Translations under genes and position numbers: made by a program
From: Micromonospora sonchi
GTDB taxonomy: Bacteria; Actinomycetota; Actinomycetes; Mycobacteriales; Micromonosporaceae
Length of the DNA stretch: 64,000 nt
Assembly (NCBI RefSeq): GCF_014646235.1
Contig: NZ_BMNB01000008.1
Location: forward strand, 124,001-188,000
Reading direction: 5' to 3'
Shown here: one piece after another, positions 18,101 to 26,827 of the stretch
Layout: the number at the start of each line of letters is the position of its first letter
Position numbering within the stretch: position 1 is the stretch's first letter
The notes under the pieces: model-generated
Database searches by the model: none
Seen by the model: the letters and a program-made list of their open reading frames with translations, nothing else
What the model was told of the DNA's origin: nothing

Positions 18101-18797
18101 CGTCGGCGAGCAGCCGCAGTCGGGCGTCGCGCAGGCTGGCCTGGATCACGGCGGCCCGGCGGGCCACCTCGGCCTGCCGGCCGAGCGGCTTGAGCTGGCG
18201 GCGCAGCTCGGCGGTGAGGTCGGTCAGGCGATTGAGGTTCACTTGCATCGCGTCGAGCTTGCGCAGCGCCTTTTCCTTGCGCTTGCGGTGCTTGAGGACG
18301 CCGGCCGCCTCCTCGATGAACGCCCGCCGGTCCTCCGGCTTGGCGTGCAGCATGCCGTCGAGCCGGCCCTGCCCCACGATGATGTGCATCTCCCGGCCGA
18401 TGCCGGAGTCGGAGAGCAGCTCCTGGATGTCGAGCAGCCGGCACGTGTCGCCGTTGATCTCGTACTCGCTCTCACCGGAGCGGAACATCCGGCGGGTGAT
18501 GGAGACCTCGGTGTACTCGATCGGCAGAGCGCCGTCGGTGTTGTCGATGGTGAGGGTCACCTCGGCGCGGCCCAGCGGGGCCCGGCCGGCGGTGCCGGCG
18601 AAGATGACGTCTTCCATCTTGCCGCCACGCAGCGCCTTCGCGCCCTGCTCGCCGAGCACCCAGGCGATGGCGTCGACGACGTTCGACTTGCCGGAGCCGT
18701 TCGGGCCCACCACGCAGGTGATCCCCGGCTCCAGCTTGAGCGTCGTCGCGGAGGCGAAGGACTTGAAGCCCTTCACCGTCAGGCTCTTGAGATGCAC
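15183..18797 (-). CDS. smc: Chromosome segregation protein SMC
   Basis: A 1204-residue SMC ATPase that, with ScpAB, compacts and segregates chromosomes. Walker A GPNGSGKSN is at 31-39, followed by two long Ala/Glu/Arg-rich coiled coils around a central hinge (about 500-670, with LLGRADQVPGLLGSLAGLL), then the C-terminal head with signature LLSGGERSLTA and Walker B FYIMDEVEAALDD. GTG 18797 is chosen because VHLKSLTVKGFKSFA is the family N-terminus; the frame extends 39 codons further upstream without similarity. The C-terminal tail is acidic and Arg-rich. Confidence 0.96.
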   Translation of the reverse strand: MHLKSLTVKGFKSFASATTLKLEPGITCVVGPNGSGKSNVVDAIAWVLGEQGAKALRGGKMEDVIFAGTAGRAPLGRAEVTLTIDNTDGALPIEYTEVSITRRMFRSGESEYEINGDTCRLLDIQELLSDSGIGREMHIIVGQGRLDGMLHAKPEDRRAFIEEAAGVLKHRKRKEKALRKLDAMQVNLNRLTDLTAELRRQLKPLGRQAEVARRAAVIQASLRDARLRLLADDLATLRTTLDREIADETALRQRREQVEAEHAEVQSRLGELEEALAFDAPLLAAAQDTWYKLSALQERFRSIEQLAVERLRHLSATPDDERPGRDPEQLEAEAERVREQEEELRAALTDDQIRLAEAVEHRQELERQLAAAERELVAAAKAIADRREGLARLTGQVNSAQARTTSAGEEIERLAAAHADALARAERAQAELDAVAEQSTEADRDNADLDARHAEAVAVQEKAQATVRSLSDAERAAEKDAATWKAREEALALGLRRKDGAGALLGRADQVPGLLGSLAGLLTVAPGHEAALAAALGGMADAVAVTGVDEAVEAMRLLKISDAGRAELLVGGPTGPGMAGSADALRPKLPDRAQWAPDLVDCDAQLRPAVHRALRDVVLVEDLAAAAEVVAGNPELRAVTREGDIVGAYAAAGGSAKAPSHIEVQAAVEEARTNRLAAERASAELRAQLVDARAAVAEAKERVQHAAAAKREAESHRNAAARRLAELGAAARSARAETDRLGESRARAEAARERDLTALAELAERLRLAEATPIDAEPSTDERDQLAAMVPQARQNEMEVRLAVRTAEERVSSIAGRADSLRRQATAERAARERAAARRAARTRGAGIARAVTGDAREALRRLTTSIAGAEEHRDAVARERATREAELQEVRAAAKRFGAELERLTSQVHRDEVARAEQRLRIEQLEAKAAEDFGLTVETLIAEYGPTQPVPPTEAEVAAAERDGLPVPEPVRYERPVQEKRAAKAERELALLGKVNPLALEEFAALEERYKFLSEQLEDLKATRRDLLTVVKDVDERILEVFASAFADTAREFEQVFTVLFPGGEGRLVLTEPDDLLTTGVEVEARPPGKKIKRLSLLSGGERSLTAVAMLVAIFRARPSPFYIMDEVEAALDDVNLGRLIKLLAQLREKSQLIVITHQKRTMEIADALYGVTMRGGVTQVISQRLNRADGDDERHGRGEENG

Positions 18798-18976
18798 CTT
18801 CTCGATCCTCGTCCGGTGGCCGCCGTACCGTCGCCCGGCTGCGCGGACCCTGGTGAACCCGCAGACTAACCCGGAACCTGGCCGGTCGCCCCACGCGACC
18901 CACCCGCCGCTCACCGCGCGCCGTCCGGCCCGGTCCGCGCACCGAACGGCCCAACCGAGGGGGTACGCACAGAATC

Positions 18977-19003
18977 GCGCGCCGGCACATCGTGTCGGCG
19001 CGC
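18977..19003 (-). terminator. Hairpin downstream of the small coiled-coil gene
   Basis: A 12-bp stem, GCGCGCCGGCAC against GTGTCGGCGCGC (one G-U), with a 3-base loop, lies 43 bases after the stop of the 64-residue gene and about 180 bases before smc. It probably separates the two transcripts. Confidence 0.5.
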
Positions 19004-19045
19004 TTTGGGTGCGGTGGTGCTATTCGGTTGTGGCGGCCAGGTGGA

Positions 19046-19240
19046 TCAGGTCAGGGCTGGCTCGGTCAGGCGGAGCAGATCGTCCGCCTCCGCCGCCGCC
19101 GCCGCGAGCCGATCGTTCTCGGCGCGCAGCCGCGTGACCTCGAACTGCAGTGATTGAACCCTGGCACGCAGTCGGGTGACCTCGTCGAGCAGGCGCCGAT
19201 CGGGCGCCGCACCTACGTGGCCGAAGAGGGCCTTCGCCAT
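19046..19240 (-). CDS. Conserved small coiled-coil protein
   Basis: A 64-residue protein beginning MAKALFGHVG, a start I associate with small conserved actinobacterial proteins. It continues as a leucine-zipper-like heptad segment (LLDEVTRLRARVQSLQFEV, then TRLRAENDRL). ATG 19240 has GGAGT four bases ahead and is preferred over the in-frame ATG at 19279. Function is unknown; dimerisation through the coiled coil is likely. Confidence 0.75.
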   Translation of the reverse strand: MAKALFGHVGAAPDRRLLDEVTRLRARVQSLQFEVTRLRAENDRLAAAAAEADDLLRLTEPALT

Positions 19241-19613
19241 GTTGACTCCTTGAATTGCGCTGCCGGAGAGGCCGGCCAACGCGCGCCCATGTGTACGCGA
19301 CTACCACTCCCACGAAATCTGGGCATGGCCGGGCGCGACTGGCGACTTCTCCATAGTGAGCCGGCAGCCCCTGCTTCGTCAAGTTGACGTAGGCCATAGA
19401 TCATTCCGGCGTCGCCCCGACCCGCCGCCGGGGGCACCCTCACAAGGCGCGGACACACTCTGTCCGGACGCACTGACTCTACGGGGTCGAATCGCCCGAA
19501 CACCTCACCCGGATGGCCAGGGTCCCCTTAACTCTTCCTTAGCCGCATTGCTGCTGGTCAGCCCGGAACGTAGCGTCACCCCGGCCCATACCCGACCCGT
19601 GGAGGCGACAGGC
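19241..19613. other. 373-base divergent intergenic region
   Basis: Lies between the small coiled-coil gene (minus) and the CAP-domain gene (plus) and must hold both promoters. I see no ORF with a credible binding site or family match. An imperfect inverted repeat around GTCCGCGCC/GGACACA (19452-19472) and a T/A-richer stretch at 19529-19545 (CCTTAACTCTTCCTTAG) are the only notable signals. Confidence 0.4.
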
Positions 19614-20747
19614 GTGCACGGCTGGAACGATCCGATCGACCCGGCGAACGGCCCTCGGCGACCCGAGCCGATCGATGACCCGGCCTGGTTGAGCGACCGA
19701 CCGGCGCCGCGGTCGTCGTACCTGTTCGGCGACGAGCCGGACCGCCCCTCCGAGGAGTGGTACCGCGACCAGCCGACCGAGCAGTGGCAGGCCGCCACCA
19801 CCTCGGACGCCGCCGGGTGGGCGGGCGCGGGCCGGCACCGCGACGAGCACCACCACGCCGGTGAGCCGGGAACCGGGCACCACGAGCTCGGCGGTTGGCC
19901 GGCGGCGGGGTCGGCCGCACCGGCCGCGACCGACCGACAGGTGGCCGACCCGGCCCGCAGCGGCCGCCGGGGTCGCCGGGTTCGCCGGCGCTCGCGCCCC
20001 CTGGTGATGGGTGGTGCCGCCGCGGCGGCCACCCTCGTGGTGAGCGTCGGCGTCGCCGCCCTCGCCCTGCCCGGCGACGACACCCCCACCAACACCAGAG
20101 CCGGCGAGGTGCCCGCCGCCACCGCACCGGCGCTGCCCGACGAGGAGCCGGCGATTCCCTTCGACACGCTCGAGAGCCCGAGCCCCAGCCCGAGCGTCTC
20201 GCCCACCACCGCCGCGCCCTCCCCGACACCGAGCCGGACCGTCAAGCCCAGGCCGGCGCCCACGCCCGCCCAGTCGCGCAGCACGGCGGCCTCCCGGCAG
20301 GGCGCCGCGCGACAGGCCAGCCCGAGCCGGGGCACCACCGCCTCGGCCGCCCCGTCCAGCGGTGCGACCACCGAGGCGGCCGAGATCCTCGGACTGGTCA
20401 ACGCGGAACGGGCCAAGGCGGGCTGCGGGGCGCTGAGCATCGACGAGCAGTTGATGACCGTGGCCCAACGGCACAGCCAGGACCAGGCGGACCACCGGAA
20501 CATGTCGCACACCGGCAGCGACGGCAGCGATCCGGGCGAGCGGATCGACCGGGTCGGGTACAGCTGGCGTACGTACGGCGAGAACGTGGCCTGGAACCAG
20601 CAGTCGCCGGCCGCGGTGATGGACGCGTGGATGAACAGCTCCGGTCACCGGGCCAACATCCTGAACTGCAGCTTCACCGAGATCGGCATCGGCGTCGCGA
20701 GCAGCAACGGCCCCTACTGGACGCAGGTCTTCGCCACCCCGCGCTAG
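19614..20747 (+). CDS. Membrane-anchored CAP (SCP/PR1) domain protein
   Basis: A 377-residue protein with a cytoplasmic acidic, Pro/Trp-containing N-terminus (1-125), one transmembrane helix (about 130-152), an extracellular Pro/Ser/Thr linker (about 160-250) and a C-terminal CAP domain. CAP signatures are HSQDQADHRNMSHTG, YGENVAWN and WMNSSGHRANILNCSFTEIG. Bacterial CAP proteins are extracytoplasmic; their activity is mostly unknown. GTG 19614 with GGAGG eight bases upstream is preferred over the 86-codon upstream extension. A 62-bp palindrome follows the stop. Confidence 0.85.
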   Translation: MHGWNDPIDPANGPRRPEPIDDPAWLSDRPAPRSSYLFGDEPDRPSEEWYRDQPTEQWQAATTSDAAGWAGAGRHRDEHHHAGEPGTGHHELGGWPAAGSAAPAATDRQVADPARSGRRGRRVRRRSRPLVMGGAAAAATLVVSVGVAALALPGDDTPTNTRAGEVPAATAPALPDEEPAIPFDTLESPSPSPSVSPTTAAPSPTPSRTVKPRPAPTPAQSRSTAASRQGAARQASPSRGTTASAAPSSGATTEAAEILGLVNAERAKAGCGALSIDEQLMTVAQRHSQDQADHRNMSHTGSDGSDPGERIDRVGYSWRTYGENVAWNQQSPAAVMDAWMNSSGHRANILNCSFTEIGIGVASSNGPYWTQVFATPR

Positions 20748-20769
20748 CCCCTACACCCCGCGCCCCACG

Positions 20770-20829
20770 CGGTTGATCACGAGGTTGGCGGACAGCGCTT
20801 TCCCATGCCGCCAACCCCATGATCAACGC
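20770..20829. repeat. GTTGATCA palindromic repeat, copy 1
   Basis: Arms GGTTGATCACGAGGTTGGCGG and GCCGCCAACCCCATGATCAAC flank a 14-16 base centre. A homologous element lies at 53635-53695. It sits between the CAP gene and the next co-directional gene. Confidence 0.8.
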
Positions 20830-20968
20830 GACAGGGCGGGTTCGTCGGCGGGAAGGACCGCGAGTCGTTGTCGGGTCTGTGCTCGTTTGACCCGGTGGGG
20901 GTGGGCCGGGATACCGGTGTGGGGCTCGGGCGGCGCGGGATGTCGCCCCGCGACCTGCGGAGCTGGGC

Positions 20969-21799
20969 ATGCGGAACGGGCTGGACGAGCGGCCGACGCG
21001 AGGATCGCGCCGGGCGCTGCCGGCGTGCCTGGCGCTCGTGGTGCTCGCCACGATGGTGTCCTGCCGGCCCGACCCCGCCCCGCCCGGCGGCCCGTGGCCG
21101 GCCGCCTCGGCCCGGGACTGGCAGTGGCAGCTGACCGGCGTGCTGGACCCGGCGGTCGAAGCGGACGTGTTCGTGCTCGACCCGGTGGCCACCACCGCGG
21201 CGCAGACCACCGAGCTGCGCTCCCGGGGGCGCCGGCTGATCTGCCAGGTGCACGTCGGATCGGTGCACCCCGACGACCCGGACGCCGGCCGCTACCCGCC
21301 ACCGGTACGCGGCGCCACGTCGTCCCGGACCGGTCGTACCTGGCTGGACGTACGCCGTTGGGAGACGCTGCGGCCGGTGCTGGCCGACCGGTTCCGGCTC
21401 TGTCGCGGCAAGGGGTTCGGTGCCGTGGTGCTCGCCGACGCCGACGGCTACGACCAGGGCAGCGGCTTCCCGCTGGCGTTCGACGACCAACTGGCGTTCA
21501 ACCGCCGGGTCGCCACGCTGGCCCGCTCGCTCGACCTCTCCCCCGGCCTGTTGGGTGCCCTGGCGCAGGTCGCCGCGCTGGCGCCGGACTTCGACTTCGC
21601 GGTCAACGAGGAGTGCGTACGCCTGAAGCGGTGCGCCAAGCTGCTGCCCTTCGTCGACGCCGGCAAGCCGGTGTTCCACGTCGAGTACACCGGCACCACC
21701 ACGGACTTCTGCGTCACCAGCGTCGGGTACGGCTTCGCCTCAATCCTCAAGAACCGCACCCTGGACGCGTGGCGGCAACCCTGCCCACCACCCCCGTAA
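20969..21799 (+). CDS. GH114-like endo-alpha-1,4-polygalactosaminidase lipoprotein
   Basis: A 276-residue secreted protein with an N-terminal hydrophobic segment ending in a lipobox-like ATMVSC (Cys32), so probably a lipoprotein. The body resembles the GH114/TIM-barrel family: WQWQLTGVLD near the start, VFVLDPVATT, WLDVRRWETLRPVL, then a GFGAVVLADADGYDQ barrel segment and FAVNEECV. Such enzymes cleave galactosaminogalactan in fungi; bacterial roles are less clear. ATG 20969 has GGAGC upstream. It ends in TDFCVTSVGYGFASILK, usual for the family. Confidence 0.75.
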   Translation: MRNGLDERPTRGSRRALPACLALVVLATMVSCRPDPAPPGGPWPAASARDWQWQLTGVLDPAVEADVFVLDPVATTAAQTTELRSRGRRLICQVHVGSVHPDDPDAGRYPPPVRGATSSRTGRTWLDVRRWETLRPVLADRFRLCRGKGFGAVVLADADGYDQGSGFPLAFDDQLAFNRRVATLARSLDLSPGLLGALAQVAALAPDFDFAVNEECVRLKRCAKLLPFVDAGKPVFHVEYTGTTTDFCVTSVGYGFASILKNRTLDAWRQPCPPPP

Positions 21800-21838
21800 C
21801 CACCCCCGACACCTCGCCGACACCTCGCCGGCCCCTCG

Positions 21839-21912
21839 CCGATCTTGCACTTTCGGTCGCCTATACGCCCTTTTTGCACTTTTTGCGGGGACAGAAACTG
21901 CAAGATCGCCGA
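21839..21912. repeat. GATCTTGCACTT palindromic repeat, copy 1
   Basis: Left arm CGATCTTGCACTTTCGGTCG is identical to an arm of the element at 26249-26318; the right arm (CTGCAAGATCGCCG) is partly eroded. The centre shares GGGACAGA with that copy. It lies between two convergent genes. Confidence 0.8.
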
Positions 21913-21934
21913 GCGGGGAGGGTGGGGAGGGTGG

Positions 21935-22792
21935 TCAGGTGTGCGCGGCGGCTCGGGGGCGCGGCTGGCAGCGCGGGCAGCTGTAGGAGGACCGGTTCAT
22001 GAACGCCTCGCGGCGGATCGGCGCGGCGCAGCGGCGGCAGGGCTGCCCTTCGCGACCGTAGACGTTCAGCGACCGGTCGAAGTAGCCGCTCTCGCCGTTG
22101 ACGTCGACGTAGAGGGCGTCGAAGCTGGTGCCACCTGCGGTGATCGCCTCCCCGAGCACGTCCCGGACATGGCCGAGCAGCCGCCGGGCAGCCGGGCCGG
22201 TCAGCGCGTCGGTCGGTCGGGCCCCGTGCAGCCCCGCCCGCCACAGTGCCTCGTCGGCGTAGATGTTGCCCACCCCGGAGATCAGCGTCTGGTCGAGCAG
22301 CGCACGCTTGACCTCGGTACGACGTCGGCGCAGCGCAGCCCCGAACTGCGTGTCGGAGAACTCCGGATCCAGCGGGTCCCGGGCGATGTGCGCGATCTCC
22401 GAGGGCAGGGTCGCGCCGCCCTCGCTCACCGACAGCCCGCCGAACGTACGCTGGTCGACGAAGCGCAGCTCCGGCCCGTCGTCGGCGAAGCGGAAGCGCA
22501 CCCGAAGGTGCGCCTCGTCGGGCGCGGTGGCTGGCTGCAGGAGCAGTTGCCCGGACATCCCGAGGTGCCCGATCACCGCGTCCCCGCTGTCCAGCGGTAG
22601 CCACAGGTACTTGCCCCGCCGGCGTACGTCGAGCACGGTCCGACCGGCCAGGACGTCGGCGAAGTGGGCGCCACCGGGAACATGCCGGCGCACCGCTCGG
22701 GGGTGGAGCACCTCGACCCGGTCGATCCGCCGGCCGATGACCCAGCGGGCCAGCCCCTGCCGGACGGTCTCCACCTCAGGCAGCTCAGGCAC
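21935..22792 (-). CDS. mutM: Formamidopyrimidine-DNA glycosylase (Fpg/MutM)
   Basis: A 285-residue base-excision repair enzyme removing 8-oxoguanine and ring-opened purines. Pro2 (the catalytic amine) and Glu3 follow the initiator in MPELPEVE, so translation must begin at GTG 22792 rather than the ATG one codon upstream, which would bury the proline. Other features are RRRGKYLWL (catalytic Lys), the helix-two-turn-helix [10 protein letters not shown] and the zinc finger [15 protein letters not shown] ... CPRCQ. The start lies inside the end of rnc (8-base overlap). Confidence 0.96.
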   Translation of the reverse strand: MPELPEVETVRQGLARWVIGRRIDRVEVLHPRAVRRHVPGGAHFADVLAGRTVLDVRRRGKYLWLPLDSGDAVIGHLGMSGQLLLQPATAPDEAHLRVRFRFADDGPELRFVDQRTFGGLSVSEGGATLPSEIAHIARDPLDPEFSDTQFGAALRRRRTEVKRALLDQTLISGVGNIYADEALWRAGLHGARPTDALTGPAARRLLGHVRDVLGEAITAGGTSFDALYVDVNGESGYFDRSLNVYGREGQPCRRCAAPIRREAFMNRSSYSCPRCQPRPRAAAHT

Positions 22793-23681
22793 CATGCACC
22801 TGCGCTTCGGCCGGCTCGGCGGCCGGGCCGGGCCGCTCGATCTCGACCACGGCCGGCTCGGCCTCGACCACGGCCGGTTCGGCGGCCGGGCCGGGCCGCC
22901 CGGCCGCAGTCGCCGCCGGCTCGGCTGCCGTTTCGGGCTGCTCGGTCGTTGTCGCGGTCGCCGTCGTCTCGGCCTGGTCGGTCAGCATGCGCCATGCCGA
23001 CTCCGCCGCCCGCTGCTCGGCTTCCTTCTTGCTGCGCCCCTCGGCGCCGCCGTACCGGTTGCCGGCGACCATCACCCAGGCGGTGAAGGTCTTCAGATGG
23101 TCCGGACCGGTGCCCTCGATCCGGTACTCCGGGACACCGAGGCCGAGCGCGGCCGTCAACTCCTGCAGGCTCGTCTTCCAGTCCAGCGCGGCACCACGAC
23201 CGGCCGACTCGGCCATCAACGGATCGAACAGCCGGTGGATGACGATGGCGGTGGTGTCCAGCCCGTACTGGAGGTAGATCGCGCCGAGCAGCGCCTCCAG
23301 GGTGTCGGCGAGGATGCTCGCCTTGTCCCGCCCCCCGGTGGTCTCCTCGCCCTTGCCCAGCAGCAGGTACGGGCCGAGACCCTCCGGACCCAGGCCGCGG
23401 GCCACGTCGGCGAGGGCACGCATGTTCACCACGCTGGCCCGCAACTTGGCCAGCTGCCCCTCGGGCAGGTCGGGGTGGTTGTGGAACAGCGCCGTGGTGA
23501 CCACCACGCCGAGCACCGAGTCGCCGAGGAACTCCAGCCGCTCGTTGGTGGGCAGGCCACCGTTCTCGTACGCGTACGAGCGGTGGGTCAGTGCCCGCTC
23601 CAGCAGTTCCGGATCCAGCGACACGCCGAAGGCGGCCTCGAGGTGGCCGACGGAGGGCCGCCGCCGCTTGTCGTTGCTCAT
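22785..23681 (-). CDS. rnc: Ribonuclease III
   Basis: A 298-residue double-strand-specific endoribonuclease acting in rRNA processing. The signature [12 protein letters not shown] is at 46-57, the second acidic cluster is [12 protein letters not shown], and the dsRBD begins at [11 protein letters not shown]. After the dsRBD there is an unusual tail of about 60 residues rich in Ala, Thr, Glu and Pro, absent from E. coli RNase III. ATG 23681 overlaps the plsX stop (ATGA); the longer frame upstream is within plsX. It is followed by mutM with overlap. Confidence 0.95.
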   Translation of the reverse strand: MSNDKRRRPSVGHLEAAFGVSLDPELLERALTHRSYAYENGGLPTNERLEFLGDSVLGVVVTTALFHNHPDLPEGQLAKLRASVVNMRALADVARGLGPEGLGPYLLLGKGEETTGGRDKASILADTLEALLGAIYLQYGLDTTAIVIHRLFDPLMAESAGRGAALDWKTSLQELTAALGLGVPEYRIEGTGPDHLKTFTAWVMVAGNRYGGAEGRSKKEAEQRAAESAWRMLTDQAETTATATTTEQPETAAEPAATAAGRPGPAAEPAVVEAEPAVVEIERPGPAAEPAEAQVHGA

Positions 23682-24748
23682 GATGTGCGTACCTCTATGT
23701 CTGTCATGCAAAGGTTGCGGTTCTCGGCGAGCAGCGCGGCCACCCGCTCGACGGCGTCCTGCCGCCAGAGCTGGGCGGCGAGCGCGATGCCGGAGGCGAT
23801 GTCGTCGGTTCGGGCCGCCCCGTGGCACACCACCACGGTCCCGGCCACGCCGAGCAGGGCCGCCGCCCGGGGTGCGGCCTTGCCGGGCGGCGCCCCGCCG
23901 GCCATGGCGTACGCGCCCTCGACGGCCTTGAGCAGCACGTTACCGGTGAAGCCGTCGGTGACCACCACGTCGGCGCGGGCGCCGAGGCAGATGTCGTACC
24001 CCTCGACCAGTCCGACGTAGCGGGCGTCGCCGGGCAGTTCCGCGGCGCTGAGCACCGGGTCGGTCAGCCGGCGGGCCCGGTCGCCCTTGCCGGGTTCGGT
24101 GCCGACGGAGAGCAGTCCCACCCGGGGCGCGGCCAGGCCGTGCGCGACCGCGGCGTAGGCGGCACCGAGCACGGCGTGCTGGGCGAGAGTCGCGGCGCTC
24201 GGCTCCAGCGAGCCACCGACATCCAGGAGTACGACCGTTCCGGCGACAGCGGGTAGCGCGGCGACGAGCGCCGGGCGGCGGACCTCGGGCCAACGGCCGA
24301 AACCGAGGGCGGCAGCGGTGACGGTGGCGCCGGTGGAGCCGGCCGAGACCAACGCGTCGGCCTGCCCGGATCGGACGGCGGCGACGGCGGCCCGGATGGT
24401 GGTGTCGGCGCGGGCCGCGGTGAGATCGTCGGCCATGTCGACGGCGGCGTCTGCCGGACGCACGGTGACCCGGCCGCGATCGGCCGGGTCGAGGGCGTCG
24501 AGCAGCGCGCCGGCCGCTTCCATCGGGCCGACGAGCAGGAGTTGCAGGTCGGGGTCGGTACGCATCGCCCGTAGAGCGCCGTCCACCACCACGGCGGGAG
24601 CCTCGTCCCCGCCGAGGAGGTCAACGGCGATCCGTGCGGTGCCCGGCTGCTTCGCGACGCCGGCCGGGGAGAGCCGGCCGGCGTCGGCGGGAGCAGCGGG
24701 GGATCGCCGGGATGTGCGCGTCGCCCGACCCGTGGTCGGAGACGTCAC
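23678..24748 (-). CDS. plsX: Phosphate acyltransferase PlsX
   Basis: Makes acyl-phosphate from acyl-ACP, first step of PlsX/PlsY phosphatidic acid synthesis. The 356-residue product has a variable basic N-terminal extension (1-37), then [45 protein letters not shown] and [20 protein letters not shown] 24748 begins 12 bases after rpmF. The rpmF-plsX pair is conserved across bacteria and links ribosome protein L32 to lipid synthesis genes. Confidence 0.94.
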   Translation of the reverse strand: MTSPTTGRATRTSRRSPAAPADAGRLSPAGVAKQPGTARIAVDLLGGDEAPAVVVDGALRAMRTDPDLQLLLVGPMEAAGALLDALDPADRGRVTVRPADAAVDMADDLTAARADTTIRAAVAAVRSGQADALVSAGSTGATVTAAALGFGRWPEVRRPALVAALPAVAGTVVLLDVGGSLEPSAATLAQHAVLGAAYAAVAHGLAAPRVGLLSVGTEPGKGDRARRLTDPVLSAAELPGDARYVGLVEGYDICLGARADVVVTDGFTGNVLLKAVEGAYAMAGGAPPGKAAPRAAALLGVAGTVVVCHGAARTDDIASGIALAAQLWRQDAVERVAALLAENRNLCMTDIEVRTS

Positions 24749-24760
24749 TCGGCGTCCGGG

Positions 24761-24934
24761 TCAGACCTCGAGGACCTGGCGGCCGTTGTAGGTGCCGCAG
24801 ACAGAGCAGGCGGAGTGCGGCAGCTTCGGGGACTTGCACTGCGGGCAGGCCACGGTCGCGACCGCCGCGGCCTTCCAGTTCGCCCGGCGCGACCGGGTGT
24901 TGCTGCGCGACATCTTGCGCTTGGGGACGGCCAC
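24761..24934 (-). CDS. rpmF: Ribosomal protein L32
   Basis: A 57-residue ribosomal protein too short for ordinary ORF cut-offs. It begins MAVPKRKMSRSNTRSRRANW and carries a zinc ribbon CPQC ... CSVC (Cys30, 33, 43, 46), so it is the zinc-binding form. GTG 24934 is preceded by AAGAGGAG. It sits between the DUF177 gene and plsX, the universal order. Confidence 0.96.
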   Translation of the reverse strand: MAVPKRKMSRSNTRSRRANWKAAAVATVACPQCKSPKLPHSACSVCGTYNGRQVLEV

Positions 24935-24939
24935 GGTTC

Positions 24940-25503
24940 TTACTCCTCTTTACGGGTCAGTTGCGACAGGCCCGCCCAACGCGGGTCGATCTGCTGGTGG
25001 CTGTGGTCGGCCGGCAGATCGTCCCGGTGTACCCCGCATTCGGGGCACAGGCCAGGGCAGTCCTGCCGGCAGAGCGGGTTGGTCGGCAGCGCCAGCACCA
25101 CCGCGTCCCGCACCGCCGGTTCCAGGTCGATCAGGTCTCCCTGCATCCGACCGACTTCATCGGGCTCGGTGGTGATGTCCGTGGTGCTGTTCTCGTACGC
25201 GTACAGCTCCTGGATCGTCACCGTCACCGAGTCGTTGATCTCACGCAGGCAGCGACCGCACTCGCCACGGACCGGACCGCTGACAGTCCCCGAGACGAGC
25301 ACGCCCTCGGACACCGACTCCATCCGCAGATCGAGGTCGAGGTCCGCGCCCTCCGGCACGCCGATCAATTCCAGGCCGAGGTCCGACGGAGCCGGAACCA
25401 CCCGTTGGACGGCACGCCAAACACCAGGCCGGCGCGGAAGTTCCCTCGTGTCGAGGACCAGCGGCGACCTGGGGTCGGGTGCGGTGAGTGAGTGTTTGGG
25501 CAT
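24940..25503 (-). CDS. DUF177 (YceD-like) protein
   Basis: A 187-residue member of the DUF177/YceD family, linked in bacteria and plastids to 23S rRNA accumulation. Visible are the internal CGRCLREIND and the C-terminal zinc-ligand-like cluster CRQDCPGLCPECG, followed by DPRWAGLSQL. ATG 25503 has GGAG upstream. It ends 5 bases before rpmF and probably heads the DUF177-rpmF-plsX-rnc-mutM operon. Confidence 0.9.
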   Translation of the reverse strand: MPKHSLTAPDPRSPLVLDTRELPRRPGVWRAVQRVVPAPSDLGLELIGVPEGADLDLDLRMESVSEGVLVSGTVSGPVRGECGRCLREINDSVTVTIQELYAYENSTTDITTEPDEVGRMQGDLIDLEPAVRDAVVLALPTNPLCRQDCPGLCPECGVHRDDLPADHSHQQIDPRWAGLSQLTRKEE

Positions 25504-25602
25504 AGTTAGACTCCGGCCGGTGAGGGGGCCGACAAATGAGGTTACCTGGGTGAGCAGGCCAGCGTCGAACCGGGGCCCCGCTGGTTCAGCCTGCTGACCT
25601 GT

Positions 25603-26100
25603 TCAGAACGGCAGTGGGCGTTCCGCCTCGTCGCCGCCGAAGGTGCCGATCTCCCGCAACGCGTGCATCTTGTCCCGCCCGCGCTCGATGGAGGCCAGCG
25701 CCCGGGTGAGGAACTGCTCGAAGTTGGCCAGCGCGGTGTCGACGTAGTCGTCGACCTCCTCGCGTAGGCGCTGCGCCTCGGCCCGCGCCTCGGCGATGAT
25801 CCGGGCACCCTCGTGCTCGGCGGAGACGGTGATCTCGTTCACCGACACCAGGCGGGCGTGTTCCGCCTCACCCTCGCCGATGATCCGGTCCGCCTCCCGC
25901 TTGCCGGCATCCATGATCTTGTCCCGCTCCTCCAGCAGGACAGCGGCCCGGCGCAGGTCGGCGGGGAGTTCAGCGCGCAGTTCGTCGAGGGCCGCGATCA
26001 TCTCGCCCCGATCGACCATGCAGTTGTTGCGCGACATCGGGACGGAGCGCGCCTGCTCCACCATGGCGATCAGTTCGTCGATGCGGTCGAGCGGGTCCAC
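25603..26100 (-). CDS. SepIVA-like DivIVA-family coiled-coil protein
   Basis: A 165-residue, mostly helical protein starting LDRIDELIAMVEQARSVPMS, continuing as a long coiled coil rich in Ala/Glu/Arg (AEARAEAQRLREEVDDYVD) and ending GTFGGDEAERPLPF. Position next to the DUF177-rnc operon and the N-terminal pattern match mycobacterial SepIVA (Rv2927c), a septation factor, though that protein is longer. GTG 26100 has GGAGTGAGG upstream. Assignment rests on synteny and pattern, so the division role is inferred. Confidence 0.7.
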   Translation of the reverse strand: MDPLDRIDELIAMVEQARSVPMSRNNCMVDRGEMIAALDELRAELPADLRRAAVLLEERDKIMDAGKREADRIIGEGEAEHARLVSVNEITVSAEHEGARIIAEARAEAQRLREEVDDYVDTALANFEQFLTRALASIERGRDKMHALREIGTFGGDEAERPLPF

Positions 26101-26248
26101 CGGTACCTCACTCCTGTCGTTCGTCGGGCCGGCCTACATCATGCGGCCTGCGGCCGGGTTCCCGCTTCATCCAATGATGTCGTCCCCACCCCTCCCCCAC
26201 CCCACCCCTGCCCCGGCGCGTCGCCCCTCTGCCCCCGCACCACTCCGT

Positions 26249-26318
26249 CGATCTTGCACTTTTGGTCGCCGAAAAAGCGGATGAAAGGGACAGAAGGGCG
26301 ACCGAAAGTGCAAGATCG
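26249..26318. repeat. GATCTTGCACTT palindromic repeat, copy 2
   Basis: 22-base arms, CGATCTTGCACTTTTGGTCG.. and its complement ending ..AGTGCAAGATCG, pair with one mismatch around a 26-base centre containing GGGACAGA. Related to 21839-21912. It lies between coaD and the SepIVA-like gene. Confidence 0.85.
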
Positions 26319-26344
26319 CGGGGATGGGCGCCGGGCGTGGAGGG

Positions 26345-26827
26345 TCAGGCGGGGGGAACGAGGCGGGCTTTGAGGGCCTCGTGCACGAGGTCGGGGACGT
26401 GGGGGGTGACGTCACCGCCCCACTTGGCGACGTCCTTGACGAGGCTGGAGGAGAGGAAGGAGTAGAGCGGATTGGTCGGCATGAACAGCGTCTCGACCCC
26501 GGCGAGGCCGATGTTCATCTGAGCCATCTGCAACTCGTAGTCGAAGTCGCTGACCGCCCGAAGGCCCTTGATCAGCACGGTCGCCCGCTGGGCCCGGCAG
26601 AAGTCCACCAGCAGGCCGCGGAACGACTCCACCCGCACGTTGTCGTAGGAGGCGGTCACCTCGCGAAGCATGTCGATGCGCTCCTCGACGCTGAACAGTC
26701 CGCTCTTCGACTGGTTGATCAGCACACCGACGATCACCTCGTCGAACAGCCGGCTGGCGCGGCCGATGATGTCGAGGTGACCGTTGGTGACGGGGTCGAA
26801 CGAGCCGGGGCACACCGCACGTCTCAT
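26345..26827 (-). CDS. coaD: Phosphopantetheine adenylyltransferase
   Basis: A 160-residue enzyme of coenzyme A synthesis. It starts MRRAVCPGSFDPVTNGHLDI with the nucleotidyl-transfer TxGH motif at 14-17, then LIKGLRAVSDFDYELQMA and the closing LSSSLVKDVAKWGGDV. ATG 26827 overlaps the rsmD stop (ATGA), so the two are translated together. The rsmD-coaD pair is conserved widely. Confidence 0.96.
   Translation of the reverse strand: MRRAVCPGSFDPVTNGHLDIIGRASRLFDEVIVGVLINQSKSGLFSVEERIDMLREVTASYDNVRVESFRGLLVDFCRAQRATVLIKGLRAVSDFDYELQMAQMNIGLAGVETLFMPTNPLYSFLSSSLVKDVAKWGGDVTPHVPDLVHEALKARLVPPA

Noticed and set aside
21839..26318. Possible CRISPR array from repeated GATCTTGCAC
   Set aside because: Only two palindromes 4 kb apart, no regular spacers and no cas genes.
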